DNA of 64,000 bases from Thalassospira sp. (GTDB lineage: Bacteria; Pseudomonadota; Alphaproteobacteria; Rhodospirillales; Thalassospiraceae), in NCBI RefSeq assembly GCF_030690045.1, contig NZ_JAUYHK010000010.1, positions 186,001 through 250,000 on the forward strand, written 5' to 3'. The notes beneath the pieces are model-generated. The model had not been told where the DNA came from, did no database searches, and saw only the letters and a list, made by a program, of their open reading frames with translations. Made by a program: the position numbers and the translations under genes. Below, one piece after another: positions 51,511-61,407 of this stretch; position 1 is the stretch's first letter; every line of letters starts with the position of its first letter.

Positions 51511-52566
51511 ATGATCGACGATCCGGTTTTAACGGAAGATGCGAAAAAAGACAGAGGATATGATCATGATGACCGGTTTCATCGTGTGGTCGAACATGCG
51601 CCCAATGCGATGATTCTGGTTGATGAACGCGGACGTATCGAAATGGTCAATGCGGAAACCGAACAGCTTTTTGGCTATCGGCGCGATGAATTACTGGGCC
51701 AACCGATTGAAATTCTGGTACCCGCCCGTTTCAACAGCCATCATGCTGATCTGCGCGACAGTTTCGTGCGCGCCCCCGGCCCCCGGCCGATGGGCCCGGG
51801 CCGCGACCTGTATGCCCTGCGCAAAGATGGTAGCGAGTTTGCCGTTGAAATCGGCCTGAACCCGATTCCGATCAGTGGCGGCATCCAGATTCTGGCCGCG
51901 GTGGTAGATATTTCGGACCGCAAAAGCAAACAGGAAACCCTTGAAAAATCGCTTCAGGAAAAGGATTTGCTGCTGGCCGAGGTCCATCACCGGGTCAAAA
52001 ACAACCTTCAAATCATTTATAGCCTGCTTGATATGCAATCTTCACAGATTGATGATTCTCATGCCCGCGAGATGTTGCGCGACAGTTGCAACCGGGTACG
52101 CTCAATGGCGCAAATTCATCAGGCCCTGTATCAAAGCGAGGATATGAGTCAGGTCGATTTCGGCCATTTTTTCGAGGAATTACTGCAAACCCTGTCGGCA
52201 TCCTATAATGCCGATATCGGGCGTATTGCGGTCACGACCCATATCAAAACAGTGCGCATGCCCATTGGCATTGCCGTACCCTGCGGCCTGATTGCCAATG
52301 AACTGGTATCGAACGCCCTCAAACATGCGTTTCCCGGGGATCGTTGCGGCACAATCGATATCGCCATTCAGGACACCGGCCAAAACACCATCATCATGGC
52401 GGTGACCGATGACGGGGTTGGCATTCCGATGGATTTCGATATTGAAAATTGCGCCAGCCTTGGCCTGCAACTGATCCATCTTCTGACTGATCAGTTGGGC
52501 GGCACCCTGACCATCAACCGACAAAACCCCACCCGTCTTGTCATTGAATTCCAACAACCGGATTAG
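51511..52566 (+). CDS. PAS sensor histidine kinase (HisKA_2 type)
   Basis: A 351-residue soluble kinase: one PAS domain (residues 22-140, with MILVDERGRIEMVNAETEQLFGYRRDELLGQ), then a HisKA_2 dimerisation motif LAEVHHRVKNNLQIIYSLLDMQ (phospho-acceptor about His160). A HATPase domain follows with ANELVSNALKHAF and DDGVGIP. No membrane segment, so it senses a cytoplasmic cue. It precedes a response-regulator/GGDEF/EAL gene by 4 bp, its obvious partner. Confidence 0.9.
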   Translation: MIDDPVLTEDAKKDRGYDHDDRFHRVVEHAPNAMILVDERGRIEMVNAETEQLFGYRRDELLGQPIEILVPARFNSHHADLRDSFVRAPGPRPMGPGRDLYALRKDGSEFAVEIGLNPIPISGGIQILAAVVDISDRKSKQETLEKSLQEKDLLLAEVHHRVKNNLQIIYSLLDMQSSQIDDSHAREMLRDSCNRVRSMAQIHQALYQSEDMSQVDFGHFFEELLQTLSASYNADIGRIAVTTHIKTVRMPIGIAVPCGLIANELVSNALKHAFPGDRCGTIDIAIQDTGQNTIIMAVTDDGVGIPMDFDIENCASLGLQLIHLLTDQLGGTLTINRQNPTRLVIEFQQPD

Positions 52567-52570
52567 GCCC

Positions 52571-55024
52571 ATGTTTGATCAGGTCCATGTCATGATTGTC
52601 GAAGACGAGCGAATTGTCGCCCTGCATTTGCGACAACAACTGACTCGTCTGGGATATAAAAAAATAAGCGTCCACAGTGCCGGTCAACCGGCACTCGACG
52701 CCATGATGTGCGATGCGCCCGACGTCATTTTAATGGATATCCATATTGACGGCGATCTTGACGGCATCGAAACCGCCGCCAGCATCCCGCCCGATTTTCT
52801 GATCCCGGTGATCTATCTGTCTGCCTATTCCGAAGACCCGACGCTGGAACGGGCCCGGAAAACCCAGCCTTATGGCTTTTTGCTCAAACCCTTTTCCGAA
52901 CGCGAATTGCACGCTACCATTCAGATGGCGGTCGAACGCCGTCAAGTCGAATATGCCCTGCGCCAGACCGAAGAACGTCTGTCTCTGGCAATGGCGGCAG
53001 CCAATCTGGGCTGTTGGGAAATCGATGTCAAAACCCGCCTGATGCGTGGATTTGGTCTTGAAACCCTGATCCCCGAAGCCGATGCAGAAGGGTTCCTTGG
53101 CAATCTGGATGATTTTCTGGCGCGCGTTATTCCATCGGATCGCGACACCGTCCGGGCTGCCTTTGAATATGCCATCATGCATGGCAATTTTTACGATGTC
53201 ATGTTTCGCCGTGAACAGGGTGGCGGCATCAGTCTCCCACGCTGGTTTCGCGCCCAGGGCAAGATTTTTGCCGCCGACCGCCGCAATACCGAACGCCTGA
53301 TCGGCATCATTCAGGACGTCACCGACCAACATCTTTCGACCGAAAAACTGCGGCAGGCAAAAACGGTCTTTCAGACCACTCAGGACGGCATCCTGATTCT
53401 GGATCACCAACTGAATATCGTCAGCGCCAACCCCGCCTATTGCGCCATCACCGGCAGCCCGCCCGACGAGATCATCGGCAAACCGCCCTATATGGTCGCC
53501 GATGGCTCTTGCTCCGACGCCCTGCAACAGGATTTGCAGGCCAACCTTAAACAACGCGGTTACTGGCACCGGGAAATCGACACCAGACGCCAGAGTGGCG
53601 ATCCAATTTCGGTTCATGCTCAGATCATCGCCGTATCCGATGACAATGGCAATCTGACCCATTATGTCGCGATGATTTCAGACCGCACCGCCATCCGGCA
53701 GGCCGAACAGGAATTGCAATATCTGGCGCAATATGACGGCCTGACCGCCCTGCCTAACCGGCTGTTGGCCAATGACCGGCTACAACGCGCCATTGACCGC
53801 GCCGAAACCGAAGGCACCCATGTCGCCTGTCTGTTTCTGGATCTGGACGAATTTAAAAACGTCAATGACATGCTGGGTCATGATATCGGCGATCAGGTTC
53901 TAATGATTGCCGCCCGACGCATTCGCGCTGCCATCGCCAAAAGCGACACGGTTGCCCGGCTGGGCGGTGATGAATTCCTGATCATTGTCGAGGATGTTTA
54001 TAATGCGGTAACGCCATCCTATCTGGCGGCCCGGATCAATGCCGAACTGCGCCGCCCCTTTCATGTCAAGGGCCAGGAAATCACCATGTCGGCCAGTATC
54101 GGCATCAGCATTTATCCCGAAAACGGCAAATCCACGCAGGATCTGGTGCGCCTTGCCGATACCGCCATGTATGCCGCCAAGGCCAAGGGTCGCCGCACCT
54201 TTGCCTATTACAAATCGGAAATGACTGAAAATACCGCCCATTACATGACCCGCAGCCTGCAATTGCGCCACGGCCTTGAAAAAGGCGAACTGGAACTGTT
54301 TTACCAGCCGCAACTCTCCGCGCAAACCGGCGAGATGATGGCGGTTGAAGCCCTGATCCGCTGGAACCATCCCACTGAAGGCTTGCTGATGCCTGCCGAC
54401 ATCATCCCGATTGCCGAGCAAAGCGGTCTGATTGTCGAAATTGGCGACTGGGTCTTGCGACAAGCCTGCCGTCAGGCCTGCCAATGGCAAAAGGACGGGC
54501 GACCGGCCCTTCGCATGGCGGTAAATGTCTCGGCCCGGCAACTTCATGCTCCCCATTTTGCCACGACGGTCAAAACCATTCTGACCCAAACCGGGCTGGC
54601 AGCGGAATATCTGGAACTGGAAGTCACCGAAAGCATGATTCAGGATGCCGAAGACACCATCCAGACCCTGCACGATCTTCTCGCACTTGGCGTTTCGATT
54701 GCCATTGACGATTTTGGCACCGGCTATTCCTGCCTCAGTTCGCTTAAAAAACTACCGATCCGACGTATCAAGATTGACCGCGCCTTTATCATTGGCATTC
54801 CCGACGATTCCGAAAATACCGCCATGACCGAGGCCATCATCGCCATGGCCCACAAGCTGGGCTTGCGCATCACCGCCGAAGGGGTCGAACAAAAAATACA
54901 GCACGATTTCCTTGCCAAACAGGGCTGTGACGAACTTCAGGGATTCCTGTTCAAACGACCGGTTCCCGCCAGTCAGGTTTTTGACGACACCACCATTCGC
55001 CACACCGGATCACAACACTTGTGA
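52571..55024 (+). CDS. Response regulator with PAS, GGDEF and EAL domains
   Basis: This 817-residue cyclic-di-GMP enzyme has, in order, a REC domain with phospho-acceptor Asp56 (VILMDIHID), PAS-like regions (about 125-250 and 255-375), a GGDEF domain with intact ARLGGDEFLI, and an EAL domain with VEALIRWNHP, ELEVTESM and IDDFGTGYSCL. Both catalytic signatures look complete, so the net direction of c-di-GMP change cannot be read. The upstream kinase is likely to phosphorylate it. It probably tunes motility or biofilm, next to a chemoreceptor gene. Confidence 0.92.
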   Translation: MFDQVHVMIVEDERIVALHLRQQLTRLGYKKISVHSAGQPALDAMMCDAPDVILMDIHIDGDLDGIETAASIPPDFLIPVIYLSAYSEDPTLERARKTQPYGFLLKPFSERELHATIQMAVERRQVEYALRQTEERLSLAMAAANLGCWEIDVKTRLMRGFGLETLIPEADAEGFLGNLDDFLARVIPSDRDTVRAAFEYAIMHGNFYDVMFRREQGGGISLPRWFRAQGKIFAADRRNTERLIGIIQDVTDQHLSTEKLRQAKTVFQTTQDGILILDHQLNIVSANPAYCAITGSPPDEIIGKPPYMVADGSCSDALQQDLQANLKQRGYWHREIDTRRQSGDPISVHAQIIAVSDDNGNLTHYVAMISDRTAIRQAEQELQYLAQYDGLTALPNRLLANDRLQRAIDRAETEGTHVACLFLDLDEFKNVNDMLGHDIGDQVLMIAARRIRAAIAKSDTVARLGGDEFLIIVEDVYNAVTPSYLAARINAELRRPFHVKGQEITMSASIGISIYPENGKSTQDLVRLADTAMYAAKAKGRRTFAYYKSEMTENTAHYMTRSLQLRHGLEKGELELFYQPQLSAQTGEMMAVEALIRWNHPTEGLLMPADIIPIAEQSGLIVEIGDWVLRQACRQACQWQKDGRPALRMAVNVSARQLHAPHFATTVKTILTQTGLAAEYLELEVTESMIQDAEDTIQTLHDLLALGVSIAIDDFGTGYSCLSSLKKLPIRRIKIDRAFIIGIPDDSENTAMTEAIIAMAHKLGLRITAEGVEQKIQHDFLAKQGCDELQGFLFKRPVPASQVFDDTTIRHTGSQHL

Positions 55025-55204
55025 CGCTTCCTTGCGAACACTTTCACAAACCATAATAAACAACGGCTTTCTTAACAAACGGACAGCCGACCTTGAATAA
55101 AACTGTCATCGTAATTTGTCGTTTAAAGCGTTGAAGTCTGGTTTACTGTCTCCACATGTAAAATACCCCCAAAGGGGCGGGGCATAACAAGGAGGCAGGT
55201 GACG

Positions 55205-57280
55205 ATGAATTTTTCCAGACTTTCACTGGGGGCGAAACTGACCTGTGTCAGTGCCGTCGCCGTTGCGGCGTGCCTGATGATTGGCATCTTTTTACAAACA
55301 AACCAGACCGGACAAACCACCGAAGACCTGACCGTCGGACAGGCCAGTTCGGTTGCCGATCATCATGCCGAACAGGCAGGCCGTGTTTTGAATATGGGAA
55401 TTGCCACCGCCAAAAACCTTGCCGGGGCCTTCCGCGCCATCCGTGAAACCGATGACGTGGATCGCGGCGTTTATAACGAAATCCTCAACCGCACCCTGAT
55501 GAACAATCCCGATCTGGCCGGGGCATGGGCCGGGTTTGAAATCAATGCGCTCGATAACAACGACGACGCCTATAAAGACGAAGGCGAACCGTTTGGCGAA
55601 GGCACGGGACGCTATGTCACCTATTATTATGATTTTGGCGACGGGATTGTGCCCTATCACCTGACCGGGCTGGATGATCCGTCGGTCAATGAATATTACG
55701 AGGAACCCAAACGCACCAACCGCCCCTATCTGACCGATGCCATTACCTATGACATTCAGGGGCGCGATGTGGTTCTGACCTCGTTTGTCTATCCGGTGCA
55801 GGATCCGGCAGGCAAATTTCTGGGCGTTCTGGGGGTGGACCTTGAACTGAATGCCCTCTCGGACCGGTTTGCCGAACTCAAACCCTTTGGCACCGGCACG
55901 GTCAATCTGATTTCCGCCCAGGGCACATGGGTTGCCCACGAAGACCCTGCCATCCGTGGCACCGCCCTTGACCCTGCCATCCCGGCACAGGCCACCGCCC
56001 TTGATGCCATGGAACGGGGCGAAAGCCGCACCCTGATTGCCGATGGCTATGTCCGGATTTTCAAACCGATCCGGATCGAAGAATATGACCGGAACTGGGC
56101 GGTGGCGGTCAATGTGCCGCTGGCAACTGTCAATGCCCCGTCCGATGCCCTGCGCAATGCTACTCTGATCGGCGGTGTGGTATTGCTGATGATTGTAATT
56201 ACCGTAATTTTGGTTTCGGCCAATGTCATGGTGCGCCGCCCGATGACACAGGTCGCCGGGGTGATTGATCATCTGGAAAAGGGTAATCTGACGGTCACAG
56301 TACCCTATCTGGACCGGTCCGATGAAATCGGTCTGATTGCCCGCGCCCTGGAAGAATTCAAATCGGCATCGGCCCGCATGCAGGAGGCGGAACGCGAAAA
56401 ACTGGCGACCGAACATCGCGCCAGTGAGGATCGCAACCGCACCCGGTTGCAACTGGCCGATGAATTTGAAAAATCGGTCGGGCAGATTGTCGGATCGGTG
56501 ACAAAAAGTGCCACCAGCATGGAAAGCGTATCGCGCCAGATGCGGTCTGCCGCCGATGAATCATCTCATCAGGCCACCGTCGTTGCGGCTGCCGCCGACG
56601 AGGCCAGTGCCAATGTCCAGACGGTTGCCGCCGCAACCGAGGAATTGTCCGCCTCAATCCATGAAATTTCCGAACAGGTTAGCAAATCATCCACCATTGC
56701 CAGCACGGCGGTCAGCGAGGCCGAACGCGCCAACACCATGGTTGCCGGTCTGGCCGATGCCGCCGACAAGATCGGGGCGGTCGTCAGCCTGATCAATGAT
56801 ATTGCCTCCCAGACCAATTTGCTGGCACTCAATGCCACCATCGAGGCGGCGCGTGCCGGTGAAGCCGGCAAAGGTTTTGCTGTGGTGGCACAGGAAGTCA
56901 AAAACCTGGCCAATCAAACCGCACGCGCCACCGATGACATTGCCCAGCAAGTGGGATCGATCCAGGAAGAAACCCGCCAAACAGTCGGCGCAATTGAAAA
57001 GGTCAGCGAAACCATTTCCAGCATCAATGAAATCGCCACCGCCATTGCCTCGGCGGTCGAACAGCAAGGGGCTGCCACCGCCGAAATTTCCGGCAATATT
57101 CAACAAGCCTCGGCGGGTACCAACGAAGTATCTTCTTCCATCGGCATTGTTCGCACCGCCTCCCAACAAACGGGCGAAGCAGCCTCCAATGTGCAGCAAG
57201 GCGCGACGGAGCTTGCCGTTCAGGCCCGCGAGTTGGATCAACAGGTCAAAGCCTTTCTGGGACGTATTCGTACGATCTGA
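55205..57280 (+). CDS. Methyl-accepting chemotaxis protein (dCache receptor)
   Basis: A chemoreceptor of 691 residues. It has an N-terminal membrane helix ([19 protein letters not shown]), a large periplasmic dCache ligand-binding domain (about 40-300, [21 protein letters not shown]-like region and [15 protein letters not shown]), a second membrane helix about 325-345, a HAMP domain and a signalling domain with the hairpin tip [40 protein letters not shown]. The ATG at 55205 has a better-spaced GGAGG than the GTG at 55199. The ligand is unknown. Confidence 0.93.
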   Translation: MNFSRLSLGAKLTCVSAVAVAACLMIGIFLQTNQTGQTTEDLTVGQASSVADHHAEQAGRVLNMGIATAKNLAGAFRAIRETDDVDRGVYNEILNRTLMNNPDLAGAWAGFEINALDNNDDAYKDEGEPFGEGTGRYVTYYYDFGDGIVPYHLTGLDDPSVNEYYEEPKRTNRPYLTDAITYDIQGRDVVLTSFVYPVQDPAGKFLGVLGVDLELNALSDRFAELKPFGTGTVNLISAQGTWVAHEDPAIRGTALDPAIPAQATALDAMERGESRTLIADGYVRIFKPIRIEEYDRNWAVAVNVPLATVNAPSDALRNATLIGGVVLLMIVITVILVSANVMVRRPMTQVAGVIDHLEKGNLTVTVPYLDRSDEIGLIARALEEFKSASARMQEAEREKLATEHRASEDRNRTRLQLADEFEKSVGQIVGSVTKSATSMESVSRQMRSAADESSHQATVVAAAADEASANVQTVAAATEELSASIHEISEQVSKSSTIASTAVSEAERANTMVAGLADAADKIGAVVSLINDIASQTNLLALNATIEAARAGEAGKGFAVVAQEVKNLANQTARATDDIAQQVGSIQEETRQTVGAIEKVSETISSINEIATAIASAVEQQGAATAEISGNIQQASAGTNEVSSSIGIVRTASQQTGEAASNVQQGATELAVQARELDQQVKAFLGRIRTI

Positions 57281-57371
57281 TTGCGGGTTTTTCTGATATA
57301 AGAACCGCGATGGTGGCAAATGCGACCATCGCGATTTTCCATGTCCTCTCACCCCGGAAGGAAACCACCCG

Positions 57372-57758
57372 ATGCCCATGCTGCCCGCCACTTTTTTCCT
57401 CACCGGCATTTTCGCCCTGATGCTGGTGATCCTCAGCCTGAATGTATCGTTTCGCCGTCGCGCTGTAATGGTCGGATATGGCGATGGTGATGACAAAACC
57501 CTGCGGGTGCGGATGCGTGCCCATGGCAATTTCACTGAGAATGCCCCGCTAGCCATTCTGGTTTGTGCCGGGCTGGAATTTTCAGGCACGGCGGGCAACT
57601 GGGTGTGGCTGGTCGCACTGGCTTTTATTGTCTCTCGCCTTTTGCACGCGCTGGGCACCTTGTATGTTCCCGGCCCGGCCCCGCGCGGGGCAGCGATGGT
57701 GATCCAGCATGTCAGTTTTGTTCTGGCCGGTGTGTGGCTGATCGTACTGGCGTTCTGA
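57372..57758 (+). CDS. MAPEG family membrane protein
   Basis: A 128-residue protein with four hydrophobic helices and the MAPEG signature RMRAHGNFTENAPLAI about residues 46-62. Bacterial MAPEG proteins are often glutathione-dependent or of unknown function. The ATG at 57372 has the SD AAGGAAACC. Four bases separate it from the DUF1801 gene. Confidence 0.88.
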   Translation: MPMLPATFFLTGIFALMLVILSLNVSFRRRAVMVGYGDGDDKTLRVRMRAHGNFTENAPLAILVCAGLEFSGTAGNWVWLVALAFIVSRLLHALGTLYVPGPAPRGAAMVIQHVSFVLAGVWLIVLAF

Positions 57759-57762
57759 TCGC

Positions 57763-58212
57763 ATGACGCCGCCAGCATCCCCACCCCCGATACAAAACCC
57801 CGCCATTACCGCCCGCTACGCCCTTTATCCCACCGCAGCACAGGAACGGTTCCACATTCTGCGCGGCTGGATCTACGAAGTTGCCACAGGCGATCCGGCA
57901 ATAGGCCCGCTGGCCGAAACCGTGAAATGGGGAGAGCCGTCATGGCGACCAATATCGGGCGGCGGCACAACCTTGCGGCTGGACTGGAAGGATAAAAATC
58001 CGAACCAGATCGCCCTTTATGTCAATTGCCAGACCAGCCTGATTGCCGAATTTCGCGATATGTTTGACGGGCAATTACAGTTTGAAGGCAACCGCGCCAT
58101 CCTGTTGCCACTGGACCAAGCCCTTCCCGAAGATGCCCTGAAATTCTGCATTGCCGCCATTCTGGGCTATCACCGTCGTAAAAAGGGGGCGCCGATCCAT
58201 TCACGCGGCTGA
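57763..58212 (+). CDS. DUF1801 family protein
   Basis: A 149-residue YdhG-like protein with ETVKWGEPSWRP, IALYVNCQTSLIAEFRDMF and the C-terminal HRRKKGAP. The family has a compact alpha+beta fold and no known activity. It is coupled to the MAPEG gene (4-bp gap). Its last 12 bp overlap the convergent ohrR gene. Confidence 0.85.
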   Translation: MTPPASPPPIQNPAITARYALYPTAAQERFHILRGWIYEVATGDPAIGPLAETVKWGEPSWRPISGGGTTLRLDWKDKNPNQIALYVNCQTSLIAEFRDMFDGQLQFEGNRAILLPLDQALPEDALKFCIAAILGYHRRKKGAPIHSRG

Positions 58213-58641
58213 GCGATCCAGTGCACGACGCAGTGCCTGCACTTCGCGGTTCAGCGCCTGCAATTCCGCAATCGACATGCCGCTGGTATTCAGCACACAG
58301 GCCGGAACCGCCCCGGCCCGATCCTGCAAGGCGCGACCGGTATCGGTCAGTCGGATCAGGACCTGCCTTTCATCCGCACGATCACGTTCGCGGGTCACAA
58401 GGCCCGCAGCCTCCAGACGTTTCAACAAAGGCGTCAATGTACTGGATTCCAGATACAGTTTCTCGCCGATGCTGCTGACCCGCTGGCCGTCTTCCTGCCA
58501 CAGGGCGACCATCGTCAGATATTGCGGATAGGTCAGGCCCAGATCATCCAGCACCGGTTTATAAAGCCGGTTAAAGGCATGGGCAGCGGCATAGATCGAA
58601 AAGCACAGGTGATCATCCAGTTTTAAAGGGGGGGGGGTCAT
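58201..58641 (-). CDS. ohrR: OhrR, organic hydroperoxide-sensing MarR repressor
   Basis: A 146-residue MarR protein. The sensing cysteine is Cys13 in DHLCFSIYAAAHAF, and Cys115 in AVPACVLNTS is the likely resolving residue, so this is a two-Cys OhrR. The winged helix is seen in SSIGEKLYLESSTLTPLLKRLEAAGLVTRERDRADERQ. Oxidation by organic peroxides releases it from DNA. The ATG at 58641 follows GGAGACAAGCC. Palindromes at 58683 and 58747 in the divergent region are its likely operators. Confidence 0.92.
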   Translation of the reverse strand: MTPPPLKLDDHLCFSIYAAAHAFNRLYKPVLDDLGLTYPQYLTMVALWQEDGQRVSSIGEKLYLESSTLTPLLKRLEAAGLVTRERDRADERQVLIRLTDTGRALQDRAGAVPACVLNTSGMSIAELQALNREVQALRRALDRSAA

Positions 58642-58682
58642 GGCTTGTCTCCTTCGTTTTAGGCGGTAACCGGGAAATATAC

Positions 58683-58702
58683 ATCGTGCACGATTTAATA
58701 TC
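58683..58702. promoter_or_regulatory. OhrR operator, site 1
   Basis: The perfect palindrome ATCGTGCACGAT (58683-58694) runs into TTTAATA. Read on the minus strand it gives TATTAAATCGTG, related to site 2. It lies 42 bp upstream of the ohrR ATG, in its promoter. Confidence 0.6.
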
Positions 58703-58746
58703 AACCGATTTTATCGCATACCTGAGTTGCCCATTTTTATATCGCG

Positions 58747-58761
58747 CACAATTAAATCGTA
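58747..58761. promoter_or_regulatory. OhrR operator, site 2
   Basis: CACAATTAAATCGTA matches the known OhrR box TACAATTAAATTGTA at 13 of 15 positions. It lies 67 bp before the esterase ATG and overlaps a possible -10 TATGAT (58760-58765). Confidence 0.72.
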
Positions 58762-58827
58762 TGATACTTAAAATGCAGCAAGACGGAATGCCCGTCACAT
58801 CAAACCCGGTCAGCGAGGATTAACATC

Positions 58828-59862
58828 ATGAATGCGTTTAAAACCACCGTTGCTTCTGCCACTTTCGCCATTGCTGCGGCTTCCGGCTTTGCCAGCGGCG
58901 CTGCCGCCAACCCGGTTCTGGAACCCGCCACCCAGTCCTTTGTCGATGCGGTTGCCGCATCGGGCGGCCCGGCGATTTATACCCTGACTCCGGATGAAGC
59001 CCGTAACGTTCTGGCCGGGGCGCAGTCCGGCCCGGTCGCCAAACCGGCGGTCGATATTAACGACACCACCCTGCCGGTCGGCCCGACGGGCACCACCAAA
59101 ATCCGCGTCATCCGCCCCGAAGGCAACACTGATACCCTGCCGGTGATTGTATATTTCCATGGTGCAGGCTGGGTCATGGGCGATACCGGCACCCATGATC
59201 GCCTGATCCGCGAAATCGCCGTTGGTGCCAATGCCGCCCTGGTGTTTGTCGATTATGAACGGTCCCCCGAACAGCGTTACCCGGTCGCGATTGAACAGGA
59301 TTACGCAGTGACCCAATATGTTGCGAACAACCCCGCAGAATTCAACATCGACCCGACCCGTCTGGCGATTGCCGGGGACAGTGTAGGCGGTAATATGACG
59401 GCGGTGGTCTCGCTGCTGGCACAGGAACGCAAGGGGCCGAAAATTGCCGCACAGCTGTTATTCTATCCGGTAACCGATGCCAATCTTGATAACGGGTCCT
59501 ATACCGAATTTGCCAATGGTCCGTGGTTGACCCGTCCGGCGATGGACTGGTTCTGGAACCAGTATTTGCCCGAAGGGATTGACCGCACCGACCCGACGAT
59601 TACGCCGATCCATGCCAGCGAATCCCAACTGGCAGGGCAGGCACCTGCACTGGTAATTACGGCCGAAAATGACGTGCTGCGCGATGAAGGTGAAGCCTAT
59701 GCCCGCAAATTGTCACAAGCCGGGGTTACTGTGACGGCAACCCGGTATAACGGCACGATCCATGATTTCGTGATGCTCAATGCCCTAGCCGAAACCCCGG
59801 CGACCCGCGCTGCCATTGATCAGGCAACCAGTTTTCTGCGGAACGCCTTTAACGCCAACTGA
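58828..59862 (+). CDS. Secreted alpha/beta hydrolase (HSL-type esterase)
   Basis: This 344-residue protein has a Sec signal peptide (residues 1-27). Its catalytic domain has the hormone-sensitive-lipase oxyanion motif HGAGW (residues 111-115), the nucleophile Ser185 in GDSVGG, an Asp in VITAENDVLRDEGE and the His in TIHDFVML. It would hydrolyse esters in the periplasm. It is divergent from ohrR, shares its operator region and is followed by ohr, so it is likely peroxide-induced. Its natural substrate is unknown; esters of oxidised lipids are a possibility. Confidence 0.88.
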   Translation: MNAFKTTVASATFAIAAASGFASGAAANPVLEPATQSFVDAVAASGGPAIYTLTPDEARNVLAGAQSGPVAKPAVDINDTTLPVGPTGTTKIRVIRPEGNTDTLPVIVYFHGAGWVMGDTGTHDRLIREIAVGANAALVFVDYERSPEQRYPVAIEQDYAVTQYVANNPAEFNIDPTRLAIAGDSVGGNMTAVVSLLAQERKGPKIAAQLLFYPVTDANLDNGSYTEFANGPWLTRPAMDWFWNQYLPEGIDRTDPTITPIHASESQLAGQAPALVITAENDVLRDEGEAYARKLSQAGVTVTATRYNGTIHDFVMLNALAETPATRAAIDQATSFLRNAFNAN

Positions 59863-59936
59863 ATAACTGAACGACCAAACACCTGAATTCTTGACACCGA
59901 ACCCAAACCCTTCTCTTTTCATAAAGGATGAAAACC

Positions 59937-60362
59937 ATGTCTGTTAATGTTCTCTATCGTGCGACGGCAAGTGCAACCGGTGGCCGCGATGGCCGTGCGA
60001 AAACCGAAGACGGCAGCCTTGATGTCAAGCTTTCCACCCCAAAGGAACTGGGGGGTGCCGGCGGTGACGGCAACAACCCCGAACAGCTTTTCGCCATGGG
60101 TTATTCCGCCTGCTTTATCGGCGCGATGAAATTTGTCACATCGCAGGGTGGCCCGAAAACCCCGACCGATGTGTCGGTCAAGGCCGAAGTCGGAATTGGT
60201 CCGCGTGCCGCCGGTGGCTTTGGACTTGCAGTTGACCTGCATATCTCGTTGCCAGGCCTTGACAGGGCCGATGCCGAAAAACTGGTCGAAGAAGCCCACA
60301 AGATCTGCCCCTATTCCAACGCCACACGCGGCAATGTCGAAGTTACTTCGCACATCGTCTGA
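59937..60362 (+). CDS. ohr: Organic hydroperoxide resistance protein Ohr (OsmC family)
   Basis: A 141-residue thiol peroxidase. The peroxidatic Cys59 lies in YSACFIGAM, the resolving Cys124 in HKICPYSNATR and the catalytic Arg in GRDGRAK about residue 17-20. It reduces organic hydroperoxides with lipoyl electrons. The ATG at 59937 has the SD AAAGGATG; 59928 is open but badly spaced. It forms an operon or regulon with the esterase and OhrR, and is followed by a strong terminator. Confidence 0.95.
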   Translation: MSVNVLYRATASATGGRDGRAKTEDGSLDVKLSTPKELGGAGGDGNNPEQLFAMGYSACFIGAMKFVTSQGGPKTPTDVSVKAEVGIGPRAAGGFGLAVDLHISLPGLDRADAEKLVEEAHKICPYSNATRGNVEVTSHIV

Positions 60363-60380
60363 GGCGCCCTAAAATCATCA

Positions 60381-60412
60381 AAGCCCGGCGGGGAAACCTG
60401 CCGGGCTTTTTT
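60381..60412 (+). terminator. Terminator after ohr
   Basis: AAGCCCGGC pairs with GCCGGGCTT around a loop containing GGGGAAACCT, followed by six T residues. Confidence 0.9.
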
Positions 60413-60485
60413 GTATTGCCCGATCCGTGTCAAACATTGATGATCCCGCCTTATGAAAACAGCCCCCAGCCAACTGGAAATATCC

Positions 60486-60782
60486 ATGCCCAAATATCTG
60501 ACCGTTCTTGCCATTGCCCGCGCCAAACCCGGAATGGAAACCGAACTTGGCAAGCGTCTGATCGCGCTGGTTGAGCCGTCCTGCGCCGAAGAAGGCTGTA
60601 TTTCTTACACCATGCACCAGTCAAACGACGATCCGGCGGTGTGGATGGCCTATGAAAACTGGCGGTCCGAAGAAGACCTTGCCCGGCATTTTGAAACGCC
60701 GCATCTGCGCAATTTTGCCGAAACCATCGACGAGATACTGGCCGAACCGATTGATATACGGAAATTTTCAATCAAATCCTGA
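60486..60782 (+). CDS. Antibiotic biosynthesis monooxygenase (ABM) domain protein
   Basis: A 98-residue ferredoxin-like protein with VLAIARAKPGMETELGKRLIALVEPSCAEEGCISYTMHQSNDDPAVWMAYENWRSEEDLARHFETPHL, the full ABM pattern. Members are YgiN-like quinol monooxygenases or heme-related enzymes; the role here is open. The ATG at 60486 is preferred over 60453 by family length. It follows ohr after a terminator and precedes the YqaA-like gene by 15 bp. Confidence 0.87.
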   Translation: MPKYLTVLAIARAKPGMETELGKRLIALVEPSCAEEGCISYTMHQSNDDPAVWMAYENWRSEEDLARHFETPHLRNFAETIDEILAEPIDIRKFSIKS

Positions 60783-60797
60783 CCCCGGATAGCCATC

Positions 60798-61232
60798 GTG
60801 CTTTTTGCCCTGTTCCTGTCCGCCTTTACTTCCGCCACCATCCTGCCCGGCACGTCCGAGGCCGCACTGGTCGCCCTTGTCACGACGGGCGAACATGCCG
60901 TGTGGCTTCTGGTGGCGATTGCCACGGCGGGCAATGTTTTGGGATCGCTGGTCAATTGGGGGCTGGGATTGTGGATCGAACATTTCCGCCACAAACGCTG
61001 GTTTCCGGTGTCGCCGACGCAATATGAGCGCGCCGAACGCTGGTTTAACCGGTACGGGCTGTGGGCCTTGCTGTTTGCCTGGTTGCCGGTGATTGGCGAT
61101 CCGTTAACACTGGTGGCCGGGGCGCTGCGGGTGAAATTCTGGCCGTTTGTTGTACTGGTGACGCTGGGAAAGGCGGCGCGCTATGCAATGATTTCAGGTG
61201 CAGCCGCCTGGATTTCAGACTTCATTTCATAA
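60798..61232 (+). CDS. YqaA family membrane protein (DedA/SNARE-associated)
   Basis: This 144-residue inner-membrane protein has the YqaA pattern: LFLSAFTSATILPGTSEAALVALV, GNVLGSLVNWGLGLW, YGLWALLFAWLPVIGDPLTLVAGALRV. DedA-related proteins help maintain membrane energetics or flip lipids. It starts with GTG at 60798; the SD is weak. It is probably co-transcribed with the ABM gene. Confidence 0.87.
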   Translation: MLFALFLSAFTSATILPGTSEAALVALVTTGEHAVWLLVAIATAGNVLGSLVNWGLGLWIEHFRHKRWFPVSPTQYERAERWFNRYGLWALLFAWLPVIGDPLTLVAGALRVKFWPFVVLVTLGKAARYAMISGAAAWISDFIS

Positions 61233-61407
61233 TATTTCTCATGAAAAATACTATAAATTACAGATAATATGAAAATACAAAAACCATAAAATGCCGATAA
61301 TGGTGGCACCTATTTTTGATATTACTTGATATTTACTCACATATAATCTATTATTAATTCAATAATTTATATTATAAACTTTTAATTTATAGAATTGGAT
61401 CCTGAAA

